Shown here: positions 16,960 to 24,731 of the stretch, piece by piece
Layout: every line of letters begins with the position of its first letter
How positions within the stretch are numbered: position 1 is the stretch's first letter
Source: Niabella sp.
GTDB lineage: Bacteria; Bacteroidota; Bacteroidia; Chitinophagales; Chitinophagaceae
NCBI GenBank assembly: GCA_017744795.1
Contig: JAGIAQ010000037.1
Coordinates: 1-36,556 of the forward strand
Direction of reading: 5' to 3'
DNA length: 36,556 nucleotides
Notes under the pieces: model-generated
What the model was told of the DNA's origin: nothing
The model's database searches: none
What the model saw: only the letters and a program-made list of their open reading frames with translations
Position numbers and translations under genes: made by a program

Positions 16960-18636
16960 ATGAACGTAGAAAATAAAGCAGAAGAACAAAAAAGTCTGAA
17001 TTTCCTGGAAGAGATCGTGGAGGCCGACCTGGCGTCAGGAAAATATAAATCCATCGTTACACGCTTTCCGCCGGAGCCCAACGGATACCTGCATATTGGC
17101 CACGCCAGCAGCATTTGCTTGAATTTTGGCCTCACACAGCAATACGGAGGATACACCAACCTGCGTTTTGATGATACGAACCCCGTTACAGAAGATACCG
17201 AGTATGTGGAGAGCATTAAACAGGACATCCAATGGCTGGGATTTGAATGGAAAAATGAGTTCTATGCATCTGATTATTTTGATCAGTTGTTTGATTTTGC
17301 AATAAAGCTGATCAGCGAAGGCCTGGCCTATGTTGATGACAGTACCAGCGAGGAAATTGCGGCGCAAAAAGGAACGCCCACGCAACCCGGGCACCGGAAT
17401 CAATTTGCAGAAAGGAGCGTAGCCGAAAACCTGGAATTGTTTGCCGCTATGCGCGATGGGAAATATAAGGACGGAGAAAAAGTACTGCGGGCAAAAATAG
17501 ACATGACATCTCCCAACATGATCATGCGCGACCCGATCCTTTACCGGATCAAACATGCGCATCATCACCGTACCGGGGATAAATGGAATATTTACCCGAT
17601 GTATGATTTTGCGCACGGGCAAAGCGATTCTATTGAACATATTACCCATTCCGTTTGCACAATGGAATTTGTTCCGCACCGCGAAGTGTATAACTGGCTC
17701 ATAGAAAAACTGGATATCTACCCTTCCCGTCAGTATGAGTTTGCACGCCGCAACCTTTCGCATACGGTGATGAGTAAACGCAAACTGTTGCAGCTGGTGA
17801 ACGAAAAATATGTAAGCGGCTGGGATGACCCGCGCATGCCTACCATTTCCGGATTAAGAAGAAGGGGCTTTACTCCTGAAAGTATCCGGGATTTTACGGA
17901 CCGCATTGGAGTGGGGAAAAGGGATAATATTGTAGAATTAGGATTGTTGGAGTTTTGTGCGCGGGAACATCTCAATAAGATCGCCCTGCGGCGGATGGTG
18001 GTGTTTGATCCGCTGAAAGTGGTGCTTACGAATTACGAAGGAGCCGGGGAATTGCTATCCTCCGAAAATAATCCCGAAGATCCTAATGGCGGTAACCGGG
18101 AAATAACATTTAGTAAAGAGTTGTATATCGAGCGGGAAGATTTTATGGAAGAGCCTCCCAAAAAATATTTCCGCCTGGCGCCGGGCAAACAGGTGCGGTT
18201 GAAGAGCGCCTATATTATCCAGTGCGATGAAGTCGTGAGGGATGAAGCAGGCAACGTTATTCAGTTGAACTGTTCTTATTTTCCCAACAGTAAAAGTGGG
18301 GAAGATACTTCCGGCATACACGTAAAAGGAACCTTGCATTGGGTGAATGCCAAAGATTGCATTGCGGTTCAGGTGAACGAATACGACCGCTTATTTACTG
18401 TGGAGAACCCGTCGGATGAAGAAGGCGCTTTTACGGATTACATAAATAAAGACTCATTAAAAATTGTTGACAAAGCATTGGCGGAGCCGGCACTGAAAGC
18501 TGCATTAGTTACCGATCGCTTCCAGTTTTTACGGAAAGGGTATTTTACACTGGATCCGGATAGCACGGCAACACACCTCATTTTTAACCGTACGGTTACC
18601 TTAAAGGATAGCTGGGCAAAAGCGGGTGCAAAATAA
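16960..18636 (+). CDS. glnS: Glutaminyl-tRNA synthetase
   Basis: This class I synthetase (558 residues from ATG 16960) charges tRNA-Gln with glutamine. The Rossmann-fold catalytic domain shows PPEPNGYLHIGHAS with the HIGH motif, NLRFDDTNPVTED, and the KMSKS variant VMSKRKL, followed by the GWDDPRMPTISGLRRRG segment typical of GlnRS and GluRS of the eukaryote-like branch. The C-terminal anticodon-binding beta-barrels cover about 330-550. Length is close to the E. coli enzyme. The frame is open back to 16864, but those 32 residues are translated repeat hairpins and lack any family similarity, so I reject that start. It is a single-gene unit with its own candidate promoter. Confidence 0.96.
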   Translation: MNVENKAEEQKSLNFLEEIVEADLASGKYKSIVTRFPPEPNGYLHIGHASSICLNFGLTQQYGGYTNLRFDDTNPVTEDTEYVESIKQDIQWLGFEWKNEFYASDYFDQLFDFAIKLISEGLAYVDDSTSEEIAAQKGTPTQPGHRNQFAERSVAENLELFAAMRDGKYKDGEKVLRAKIDMTSPNMIMRDPILYRIKHAHHHRTGDKWNIYPMYDFAHGQSDSIEHITHSVCTMEFVPHREVYNWLIEKLDIYPSRQYEFARRNLSHTVMSKRKLLQLVNEKYVSGWDDPRMPTISGLRRRGFTPESIRDFTDRIGVGKRDNIVELGLLEFCAREHLNKIALRRMVVFDPLKVVLTNYEGAGELLSSENNPEDPNGGNREITFSKELYIEREDFMEEPPKKYFRLAPGKQVRLKSAYIIQCDEVVRDEAGNVIQLNCSYFPNSKSGEDTSGIHVKGTLHWVNAKDCIAVQVNEYDRLFTVENPSDEEGAFTDYINKDSLKIVDKALAEPALKAALVTDRFQFLRKGYFTLDPDSTATHLIFNRTVTLKDSWAKAGAK

Positions 18637-18676
18637 TATTGAGGCTTTTGCTTTGATGAAGAGCGGACAGGAAGTT

Positions 18677-18770
18677 GAAGTGTGCGACGCAACCGGCCGC
18701 CCCTTCAGGGGTTGGGGGCATAGTAGTGCCGCAGCCGGGTTTATAAAAAGAGAAACGAATTGTTCTCTTT
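18677..18770. repeat. Repeat-rich spacer after glnS, with weak terminator-like hairpin
   Basis: The spacer 18637-18869 holds GAAGTGTGCGACGCAA (18677-18692), present exactly in inverted form at 32898-32913; a CCCC-TTCA-GGGG hairpin (18700-18711); and AAAGAGAA-ACGAATTG-TTCTCTTT (18747-18770), an 8-bp perfect stem that may terminate glnS. A weak TACTATTG box (18828-18835) is the only candidate -7 element I see for the peptide gene downstream. Confidence 0.45.
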
Positions 18771-18869
18771 GTTAGCAGAATATTAAATTTTATCCGGGAA
18801 ATAGTATTTCCTCAAAAAGGGTTAACTTACTATTGTAAAACGATTTCAAAACTCTTTAAATTTTTGGTT

Positions 18870-19061
18870 ATGGAACTGAATGAAACAGTTTTTACCGGGG
18901 ATGAACTGCAGGTGATACGTGTTACAGGAAACACTACTACTGAAATGGATGGCGATGGGGCAGACGGTGACGGCAGCGATGGTGATGGATCCGATGCTTC
19001 AGATGGCGATGGAGGGGAAGATGGTGACGGTGGTGATGCCGACGGTTCAGACAATGCCTGA
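18870..19061 (+). CDS. Asp/Gly-repeat small peptide (candidate modified-peptide precursor)
   Basis: This 63-residue protein is taken from the ATG at 18870 (a TTG two codons upstream is also possible). Residues 1-25 are an ordinary-looking N-terminus, MELNETVFTGDELQVIRVTG followed by NTTTE. Residues 26-63 are almost only Asp, Gly, Ser and Ala: 14 Asp and 13 Gly, in DGDGA/DGDGS-type units. It has no Cys and no Lys, and no signal peptide. The two-part layout, the strong terminator 18 bp after the stop codon, and the JmjC oxygenase gene directly downstream resemble a leader-core precursor next to its modifying enzyme. Other readings: a Ca2+-binding acidic peptide, or a low-complexity protein of no special role. 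I do not recognise a named family. A 98-residue frame in another register covers the same DNA but runs through the terminator and is not credible. Confidence 0.6.
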   Translation: MELNETVFTGDELQVIRVTGNTTTEMDGDGADGDGSDGDGSDASDGDGGEDGDGGDADGSDNA

Positions 19062-19079
19062 TCCTGAAAGGAACTGGCA

Positions 19080-19113
19080 AAAGCTGCAGCATTCCTGGTG
19101 CTGCAGCTTTTTT
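19080..19113 (+). terminator. Strong rho-independent terminator after the peptide gene
   Basis: AAAGCTGCAGCA (19080-19091), loop TTCCTGG, TGCTGCAGCTTT (19099-19110) and a T run to 19113: a perfect 12-bp stem. It separates the peptide gene from the JmjC gene 116 bp further on, so the short mRNA would be made in excess with some read-through, as is common for precursor-peptide genes. Confidence 0.85.
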
Positions 19114-19229
19114 AGTATCGAAGTTGTTTCAATCGGTGAAATCACCTCAGTGCTTCTGTGTTTCAGTGGCAAAAAAGCTATGTTCTGTATAGTTAAATTT
19201 AGAGGGTATAATTAAATGTATCACAGCGT

Positions 19230-20420
19230 ATGCCTTTCTTTTTTGATAAAATAATTGCCCCATATACCGTAGCGGATTTTTTTAATACGTATCATGAAAA
19301 GGGGCTGCTGCATATTCAGCGCAATGATCCGGATTATTATAAAGACGTCCTTACCGCTTCGGAGCTCTCTGCTTTTCTGGACCGGCAGGATATTTTTTAC
19401 CCTTCATTAAGGATCGTAAAAGCAGGCAAGGAAATTCCTTCAGGCGAATACACGTTAAAAGCGGTTCCCATCGGGCATCATAAAAAAGATGGCATTGTTA
19501 ATACCGAAAAAGCGTTTGCCTTATTTAACGATGGGGCAACGATGGTGGTACAGGCCGGGCAGCGATACTTTGATAACTTATCTGCCTGCTGCATGGAGCT
19601 CTCCCGTAAATTTAACGCGCCGGTACAGGCAAACCTGTACATCACCCCCAATCAATCGCAGGGGTTCAATCCGCATTGGGATACGCACGATGTTTTTGTG
19701 CTGCAGGTGTCCGGCACCAAAACCTGGCATTTGTACGGGTTTGAAAAAGAACTGCCCACAAAAAGCCAGGGATTCGTAAGTGATAATTATGCGAAAGAGC
19801 CGCTGCAGACAGTTCAGCTTTTTCCCGGAGATTTTCTTTATATACCGCGGGGTTATGTGCATGACGCGGTCGCGGATGACGGTATATCCGCCCACATTAC
19901 CGTCGGCATCTTATCGTTTACCTGGGTGCGCTATTTTGCAGAACTGTTCGCGCAATTGGAAAATGAAAAGGGTTTCCGGGAAGCGATCCCTTTCTGGCGG
20001 AACGATATTGAAACGCTGGTAAAAGAAAAAGTAGTACAACTTAAAAACGCGATGGACGGTCTGGATGCAAAAGGAGTGTTGAAAAAGCTGACAGACCAGT
20101 ATGAAAAAATGCAGCCGCAACAGCTGCATAATTATTTCGGAAGCCTGCTTCAGGTAGATGAGCTTAGTGATGATGCCCTGATACGGCTCAACAGGGATGT
20201 TTTCTTTGAACGCGGTATGCAGGACGACCAGTTGTTTGTAAAATGTTTTGGAAAGACCATTAGCTTTCCCCGGCCCCTGGAACCACTTATTGATGCGGTA
20301 TTTGAAAGAACGGAATTTACCTTACAGGAGCTTCCCTCAGATATAGACCCGGAGAGCAAACGGACCGTTATAGTTAAATTGATCCGGGAAGGGGTTTTAC
20401 ACCTGCCGGTGGACCAATAA
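19230..20420 (+). CDS. JmjC / cupin-4 2-oxoglutarate- and Fe(II)-dependent oxygenase (ROX-like)
   Basis: This 396-residue protein has the cupin-4 JmjC fold of ribosomal oxygenases such as YcfD/RoxA and MINA/NO66, which hydroxylate Arg or His in ribosomal proteins. The Fe(II) triad is seen: His149 and Asp151 in NPHWDTHDVFVLQVSG, and His211 in DFLYIPRGYVHDA; a Lys/Trp/His stretch (KTWHLYG, 164-170) lines the usual 2-oxoglutarate side. A helical region (about 230-330) and a C-terminal winged-helix-like segment (about 335-396) complete the ROX architecture. Unlike a stand-alone housekeeping ROX, it lies directly after the gene for an Asp/Gly-repeat peptide, which is therefore a candidate substrate (for example Asp beta-hydroxylation). 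That link is inference; a ribosomal substrate remains possible. Confidence 0.85.
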   Translation: MPFFFDKIIAPYTVADFFNTYHEKGLLHIQRNDPDYYKDVLTASELSAFLDRQDIFYPSLRIVKAGKEIPSGEYTLKAVPIGHHKKDGIVNTEKAFALFNDGATMVVQAGQRYFDNLSACCMELSRKFNAPVQANLYITPNQSQGFNPHWDTHDVFVLQVSGTKTWHLYGFEKELPTKSQGFVSDNYAKEPLQTVQLFPGDFLYIPRGYVHDAVADDGISAHITVGILSFTWVRYFAELFAQLENEKGFREAIPFWRNDIETLVKEKVVQLKNAMDGLDAKGVLKKLTDQYEKMQPQQLHNYFGSLLQVDELSDDALIRLNRDVFFERGMQDDQLFVKCFGKTISFPRPLEPLIDAVFERTEFTLQELPSDIDPESKRTVIVKLIREGVLHLPVDQ

Positions 20421-20426
20421 CCAGTC

Positions 20427-20782
20427 AATATCGTTTATTTAAGCGTGGGATGCTTGGAAATGCAGAATAAGAAATAATGAATAAGAAATGTAAAAGGGCA
20501 TTGGCGCAATAACATTCAGTATTCGTTCTTTTTGATGTTTTTTTAATGGAGGTAGCAAGTATCTGAATGTGCAATCCTGAATATTTTATACTGATATTCC
20601 AGTATCCTTTTCTTATAAAGAATACGGGGATTATGCTGACTGAAAAAGCAAAATGGAGCGATCAATAGAAATGAAAAGACTGTATCAACAATCGCTTTTG
20701 CAAAAGATGTTATAGACAATGAATACTGTCCTTTGAAGGAACCATAAAAAGATCCGGTCTGAAAGCTTAAGTAAACGACATT
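20427..20782. repeat. 356-bp element with 18-bp terminal inverted repeats
   Basis: AATATCGTTTATTTAAGC (20427-20444) and GCTTAAGTAAACGACATT (20765-20782) are inverted with 16 of 18 matches. The element fills nearly all of the 382-bp spacer before the sucrase/ferredoxin gene. Its interior at about 20466-20546 is similar to 24732-24817 in inverted orientation. No open frame of note lies inside. The ends match those of the smaller element at 4522-4664, so this may be a non-autonomous mobile family. Confidence 0.55.
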
Positions 20783-20802
20783 AAATAACCAATACATAGT
20801 TT

Positions 20803-21699
20803 TTGAATAAGAATAAGACACAGGACGTATTTTTTTGCAGTGCAGCTTCCCGGTATTTTAAAGAATCGATACACGGAACGGCGGCAAATTATAATGGCTT
20901 TATCTTATTGGAGCATTTTGATCCGTTCCCCGAAAAAATAAACGCAGCGCATTTTGATCCCCAATTCATATCCGGTTTACAGGATCTTGCAAAACGCAAA
21001 AAGGCAAAACTGCTCCTGATCCGGAACCGGAAAAGCAATACCCGCAGCTGCAATTTACTGTATGTGGATTGCGTACAGCAACGCTACCTGCGGTTGAACG
21101 CCAGCCGGGCAGATGTGGCGGCCATCCGGCTGGAATACTATATGGCGCACCCCGGAACGATTTGGGAGATCGACCCTTTTTTTGTGGTTTGTACTAACGG
21201 GAAAAAAGATAAATGCTGCGCCAAATTTGGGTTCCCCGTTTTTAAGTTTATCGAAAATCATGATGCGGCCGTTCCGGTCTTTGAATCAACCCATGTGGGC
21301 GGCGATCGTTTTGCTGCCAATGTAGTGTGTATGCCAACAGGTATTTATTACGGAAGGGTAATGGTGGAAGATGTAGACCCGATCCTGGAAGCAATGGGTC
21401 GAAAGGAAGTTTATTACCCCAATTACCGCGGGTCTTGCACGCGTTCGTTTTTTCATCAGTCGATAGAGTGCTTGCTGCGGGAAGAGTTAAATGATTTTTC
21501 ACTCGGGTTTACTATGGAAATAGAATCAGCAACAGAGGAGGCCGCAAATCGTTTCCGGGTGGTTGCGGCAACGGCAACTACAAGGTTTCAACTGGTCATT
21601 CGCAAAGAAACAATTCCCTATCCCTACTTGCTTACCTGTAAAGCATCAAAAGCGGGCGCTATTACAAAGTATCTGGCTGAAGCCATCGAAGCAATTTGA
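20803..21699 (+). CDS. Sucrase/ferredoxin-like (thioredoxin-fold 2Fe-2S) protein
   Basis: This 298-residue protein belongs to the sucrase/ferredoxin-like family (Suc_Fer-like), thioredoxin-fold proteins thought to carry a 2Fe-2S cluster. Family signatures are FFCSAASR (Cys12) and GTAAN near the N-terminus, CTNGKKDKCCAKFG (Cys130, Cys138, Cys139) and THVGGDRFAANVVCMPTG (His164). The start is a TTG at 20803; no in-frame ATG exists before the first conserved cysteine, so the TTG is needed. Biochemical function in bacteria is unknown; electron transfer is inferred from the fold. It follows the JmjC gene after a repeat element and ends 7 bp from the convergent lipoprotein gene. A ferredoxin-type reductase at 23138 could be a redox partner, but they are not in one operon. 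Confidence 0.8.
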   Translation: MNKNKTQDVFFCSAASRYFKESIHGTAANYNGFILLEHFDPFPEKINAAHFDPQFISGLQDLAKRKKAKLLLIRNRKSNTRSCNLLYVDCVQQRYLRLNASRADVAAIRLEYYMAHPGTIWEIDPFFVVCTNGKKDKCCAKFGFPVFKFIENHDAAVPVFESTHVGGDRFAANVVCMPTGIYYGRVMVEDVDPILEAMGRKEVYYPNYRGSCTRSFFHQSIECLLREELNDFSLGFTMEIESATEEAANRFRVVAATATTRFQLVIRKETIPYPYLLTCKASKAGAITKYLAEAIEAI

Positions 21700-21706
21700 T
21701 GTTGGT

Positions 21707-22354
21707 TTATAAGGGCCCTACGGAAAAAGAAACCGTAACCACAGCAGCTCCGGTTGGTATCCGTTGCACCGGCTCCAACATAACAATGCTGCGCATCTCT
21801 TCCGACCCATAGTCAAACTCTTTTCCAAAGCCAAGACGCCCATGGCGGCTGTCAGTGCTCTGCTGAATCAGATCATCCAATTTGCGGATGCCTTTTGTTA
21901 AATCAATGGGAGCATCTAATCCGTCTAAAACTCCCTTCATAAGCATGCTTCCGGCATTAAACCAATATTTTTGAGAAACCGAATCACGGTTAAACCGGGA
22001 GGTCTCAAAACGGAAGGTCAACGTAAAATAATCGCACCCGGTGTTGGTAATGGTAAGTTTATCGGCGTTGTCGAATAACACAGTTTCAACACTGCTCAAT
22101 TTATCTTTTCCTAAAACAAAATTTGTTTTTGGGAAAACCTTCTTTTTAACGATCGGCGCAGGAATACCCCTTGCACAATCAAGTGGCGGTGCCATCGAAT
22201 CTATTGGACTTTTTACGCCAACATAAGGAGGCGTTGCAGTTGTATCAAAAGATTCTCCTTCCTCAGAATTGGAATAGTTTCTGAAAGAGCCTGTACCGCA
22301 GCCAGTTATTAAATAGAGTAGCAAAAAATGTAGAGGGAGGGCCATTTTTTTCAT
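21707..22354 (-). CDS. Lipoprotein of unknown function
   Basis: I start it at the ATG at 22354 (215 residues), which gives MKKMALPLHFLLLYLITGC with lipobox LITGC (Cys19); the frame is open 30 codons further upstream but that would displace the signal. After a Ser/Glu/Thr-rich linker the mature part has alternating hydrophobic strands (TITNTGCDYFTLTFRFETSR, SIVMLEPV, AAVVTVSFSVGPL), suggesting a small beta-rich domain. I recognise no family. It converges with the sucrase/ferredoxin gene with only 7 bp between the stop codons, and is divergent from the PBCV-adaptor-domain gene, with a 265-bp shared promoter region. Confidence 0.7.
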   Translation of the reverse strand: MKKMALPLHFLLLYLITGCGTGSFRNYSNSEEGESFDTTATPPYVGVKSPIDSMAPPLDCARGIPAPIVKKKVFPKTNFVLGKDKLSSVETVLFDNADKLTITNTGCDYFTLTFRFETSRFNRDSVSQKYWFNAGSMLMKGVLDGLDAPIDLTKGIRKLDDLIQQSTDSRHGRLGFGKEFDYGSEEMRSIVMLEPVQRIPTGAAVVTVSFSVGPL

Positions 22355-22547
22355 AATTACCCGTTTTGGCTGACCAAATTTAATCAATTCTGTATTTGGG
22401 ATTCGACTAAATGTTATATATGTTTTTTTTAAATATTTAGACATGATCCAAATCCGCTATGAACGCTGTCGGTATTGATTTAAGGGCTCGACGGGGAAAT
22501 ATTCTTGTTGGACGATTGTTACAGCCTTTTGAGCCAATACTGCTTTT

Positions 22548-22573
22548 TTTGACAAAAACCTTTTCTAACTTTA
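22548..22573 (+). promoter_or_regulatory. Candidate promoter of the PBCV-adaptor-domain gene
   Basis: TTTG (22548-22551) and TAACTTTA (22566-22573) stand 18 bp apart start to start. The first matches the Bacteroidota -33 element, and the second matches TAnnTTTG in all but its last base. The start codon at 22620 would then have a leader of about 40 nt. Confidence 0.4.
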
Positions 22574-22619
22574 GTTTATATAAAACTCATATTGTTTAAA
22601 ACCTTTTAAAACTAAAAAC

Positions 22620-23060
22620 ATGAAGCGTTTACTTCTTGCATTGATTTTGAGCAGTGGCCTGTGTGCCGCAGTTCAGGCGCAAACAGCGGCCCCGGCTGCT
22701 CCCGCAACAGCCGCGAAAACATCAAAAAAATCCACTGGCCTTACCAAATCCGGCAAACCGGATATGCGTTTAAAAGCGAATAAAGAAGCGGCAAAGGCAA
22801 AGGCACAGGCCCCCGTAGCTCCAGCCCCGGCACCTGTTGCACCTGCGCCGGCTCCCAAAGTAAAAGCTGCGGTTGCTAAAAAAGCGGCCCCAGCACCTGT
22901 GGTAGCACCGCGCCCGGCACAGAAAGTACAGGCAGCAACCACTTCGGCTGACCAGTCTATTGGCACAGATGCCAAAGGCAGAACGCTGTACAGAGGGCCA
23001 AGGGGTGGAACTTATTATATTAATTCGAATGGCCACAAAGAATACGTGAAACATCAGTAA
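22620..23060 (+). CDS. Exported Ala/Pro-rich protein with C-terminal PBCV basic adaptor domain
   Basis: This 146-residue protein has a signal peptide (about 1-20, ending AAVQAQ). A low-complexity linker of Ala, Pro, Lys and Val follows (about 21-112; repeats such as APVAPAPAPVAPAPAPK). The C-terminal domain (about 115-145) is of the PBCV-specific basic adaptor type, recognised by GRTLYRGPRGGTYYINSNG and the following HKEYVKH. The domain is short and basic and its function in bacteria is unknown; it often tops exported Ala/Pro-rich proteins. The linker looks like a cell-envelope spacer. The gene is followed by a strong terminator and appears monocistronic. Confidence 0.8.
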   Translation: MKRLLLALILSSGLCAAVQAQTAAPAAPATAAKTSKKSTGLTKSGKPDMRLKANKEAAKAKAQAPVAPAPAPVAPAPAPKVKAAVAKKAAPAPVVAPRPAQKVQAATTSADQSIGTDAKGRTLYRGPRGGTYYINSNGHKEYVKHQ

Positions 23061-23087
23061 ACCGTACCCTATTCAATATGGATCAAT

Positions 23088-23116
23088 AATGGCGCAGCGA
23101 TGCGCCATTTTGTTTT
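23088..23116 (+). terminator. Rho-independent terminator after the PBCV-adaptor-domain gene
   Basis: AATGGCGCA (23088-23096), GCGA tetraloop, TGCGCCATT (23101-23109), then TTGTTTT: a perfect 9-bp stem with a GNRA loop and T-tract, 27 bp after the stop codon. Confidence 0.85.
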
Positions 23117-23137
23117 AAACAACGTATTTTTATCCGG

Positions 23138-24175
23138 ATGGATACCTCGATTCTTAAAAAACTGAAGATTGTAAATATTATAACCGAGACCCCGGACGCT
23201 AAAACCTTTATAGTAGAACCGCTGGAGGGGTGGACGCCGGTATACAGATCCGGTCAGTTCATCACATTGGTGTTTTACAACCATGCAGGGGAACAACGCC
23301 GATCGTTTTCTTTATCTTCAAGTCCGGATGTTGATCCCTTTCTCTCGTTTACCGTTAAAAAATTGGACAACGGGGAGTTCAGCCGGCAGCTGATCTATAA
23401 GGCAATTATTGGAACAGTCTTACTTTCCTCCGGCATCGGTGGTTTTTTTGTATTGCCCGAAATAACAGCCGGTAAAATATTCTGCTTCCTCGCAGCGGGC
23501 AGCGGCATTACACCCTGTTTTGCGCTCATCAAAACATTATTAACAACCACAACAGAAAAAGTGATCCTGCTGTATAGCAATCGCACCGAAAAAGAAACGA
23601 TTTTTTATGACTCCCTGAAACAGTTGCAGGAACGGTATCGTGAACGTTTTACCATTTATTTTAAATTTAGTGACCATGAGGCAGTGCTGAAGCGAAGGCT
23701 GAGCCATTACGTGCTTTCTGATTTTATTGAGAACGATCTTGGCGCGGCCAAAGCCCATACCAATTTCTATATCTGCGGGCCGTTTGATTACCGGGTGATG
23801 GCGGATATTTCGTTAAAAAGCAACGGTGTGTTGAAAAAACAAATTTTCAAGGAAGACTTTTTCCCTTTCAAACACCTGCTGCATCCCAAACCGCCGGATA
23901 TTGCTCCGCATAAAGTGCAGCTGCATATTGCTGAGAATCAATATGAATTAACGGTACAGTATCCCCAAACCATAACGGCATCGGCAAAAGCCGCGGGTAT
24001 TACGGTTCCGTATAGTTGCGAATCGGGCCAGTGCGGCAGTTGCGTGGCTACCTGTACCAGCGGCAAAATATGGATGGCCTATAATGAAGTATTAACGGAT
24101 GAGGAACAGGCCGGTGGACGGGTGTTAACCTGCCAGGGGTACCCGGTTGAAGGGGACGCTACCGTCGTCTTTTAA
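23138..24175 (+). CDS. Ferredoxin reductase-like protein with C-terminal 2Fe-2S domain
   Basis: This 345-residue protein has the modular layout of PaaE/Hcr/VanB-type reductases: an FAD-binding barrel (about 1-110; GEQRRSFSLSSSP carries the RxxS flavin motif), an NAD(P)H-binding domain (about 112-240; LAAGSGITPCFALIK, then YICGPFDYRVM), and a plant-type 2Fe-2S domain (about 258-345) with cluster ligands Cys294, Cys299, Cys302 and Cys332. It passes electrons from NAD(P)H to an acceptor, often an oxygenase or desaturase. The partner is not evident; no Rieske or diiron oxygenase is adjacent. JmjC enzymes do not need such a reductase, so I do not link it to the upstream oxygenase. It lies 21 bp beyond a terminator and has no clear promoter that I can see. 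Confidence 0.9.
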   Translation: MDTSILKKLKIVNIITETPDAKTFIVEPLEGWTPVYRSGQFITLVFYNHAGEQRRSFSLSSSPDVDPFLSFTVKKLDNGEFSRQLIYKAIIGTVLLSSGIGGFFVLPEITAGKIFCFLAAGSGITPCFALIKTLLTTTTEKVILLYSNRTEKETIFYDSLKQLQERYRERFTIYFKFSDHEAVLKRRLSHYVLSDFIENDLGAAKAHTNFYICGPFDYRVMADISLKSNGVLKKQIFKEDFFPFKHLLHPKPPDIAPHKVQLHIAENQYELTVQYPQTITASAKAAGITVPYSCESGQCGSCVATCTSGKIWMAYNEVLTDEEQAGGRVLTCQGYPVEGDATVVF

Positions 24176-24731
24176 TGCTGTTTTTTGCTGATTTGTTTCA
24201 CGGAGGTTACAGGCTCAGCCTGGCAAATAGGGGTATTCACAGGATGGAACCATGATTTCGGCGAATACTCTGCAATCATGTTCGGCTTATAGGTAGCTTT
24301 GTATTTCATAACCGCTTAGGAGCAGGTTGACTATTTCCAAAAATGTATCATACCAAAACTAACTGTTCTTAAGTAGCATTTTTAATCTGTACCGTTTTTT
24401 ACAAGTCCGTGTTTACCGCCGGGGATAATCATTCGCCGGGAAAACGGAAAGATCTTGTTCTCATAATAAACCGGCATCAAAATTACTTTTAAGGGGTGTA
24501 CCTACGGCACATCAAAATGATCTGCTGCCGTAACCAGTCTGCCAACAGGTTGTTCCGATGGAACAAACGAAACGGCTCTCCGGTGCTTTGTATCAAAAGT
24601 GTTGAAAAATGCCTTCGGCATTGCCCATTTTTAGAACCGTAGCGTATAATGATTGACCATGCCGCGTAGCGGCTACCCCTTGAAACGTAATAGTGTTACT
24701 TTTGATGGCGGGTCAGTATCAGTCGTTCCCG
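24176..24731. repeat. Gene-free spacer with short 3-nt-loop hairpins
   Basis: I find no credible gene here. Perfect hairpins include TTGTTCC-GAT-GGAACAA (24550-24566), ATGCC-TTC-GGCAT (24609-24621) and GCCGC-GTA-GCGGC (24661-24673), of the same style as those at 6522-6565. A 31-codon minus-strand frame (24382-24477) is noted but rejected. Confidence 0.5.

Noticed and set aside
17035-17763. Long minus-strand frame (242 codons) opposite glnS, and similar long frames opposite fucI (2790-3242) and susC (7656-8279).
   Set aside because: They are shadows of strongly conserved genes on the other strand, with no family similarity or start signals.
18945-19061. DGDG repeats read as dockerin or EF-hand calcium-binding loops.
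   Set aside because: The spacing lacks the hydrophobic and 12-residue loop pattern of EF-hands or dockerins; simple Ca2+ binding by the acidic tail stays possible but no domain is supported.
18919-19215. 98-codon frame overlapping the Asp/Gly peptide gene in another register.
   Set aside because: It runs through a perfect rho-independent terminator and reads as low-complexity Met/Val/Thr; the DG-rich register has a better start and stops just before the terminator.
24382-24477. 31-residue minus-strand ORF starting MPVYYENKIFPFSRR in the spacer before the Gfo/Idh/MocA gene.
   Set aside because: Too short to judge, no ribosome binding site or promoter, and set in a repeat-rich spacer.
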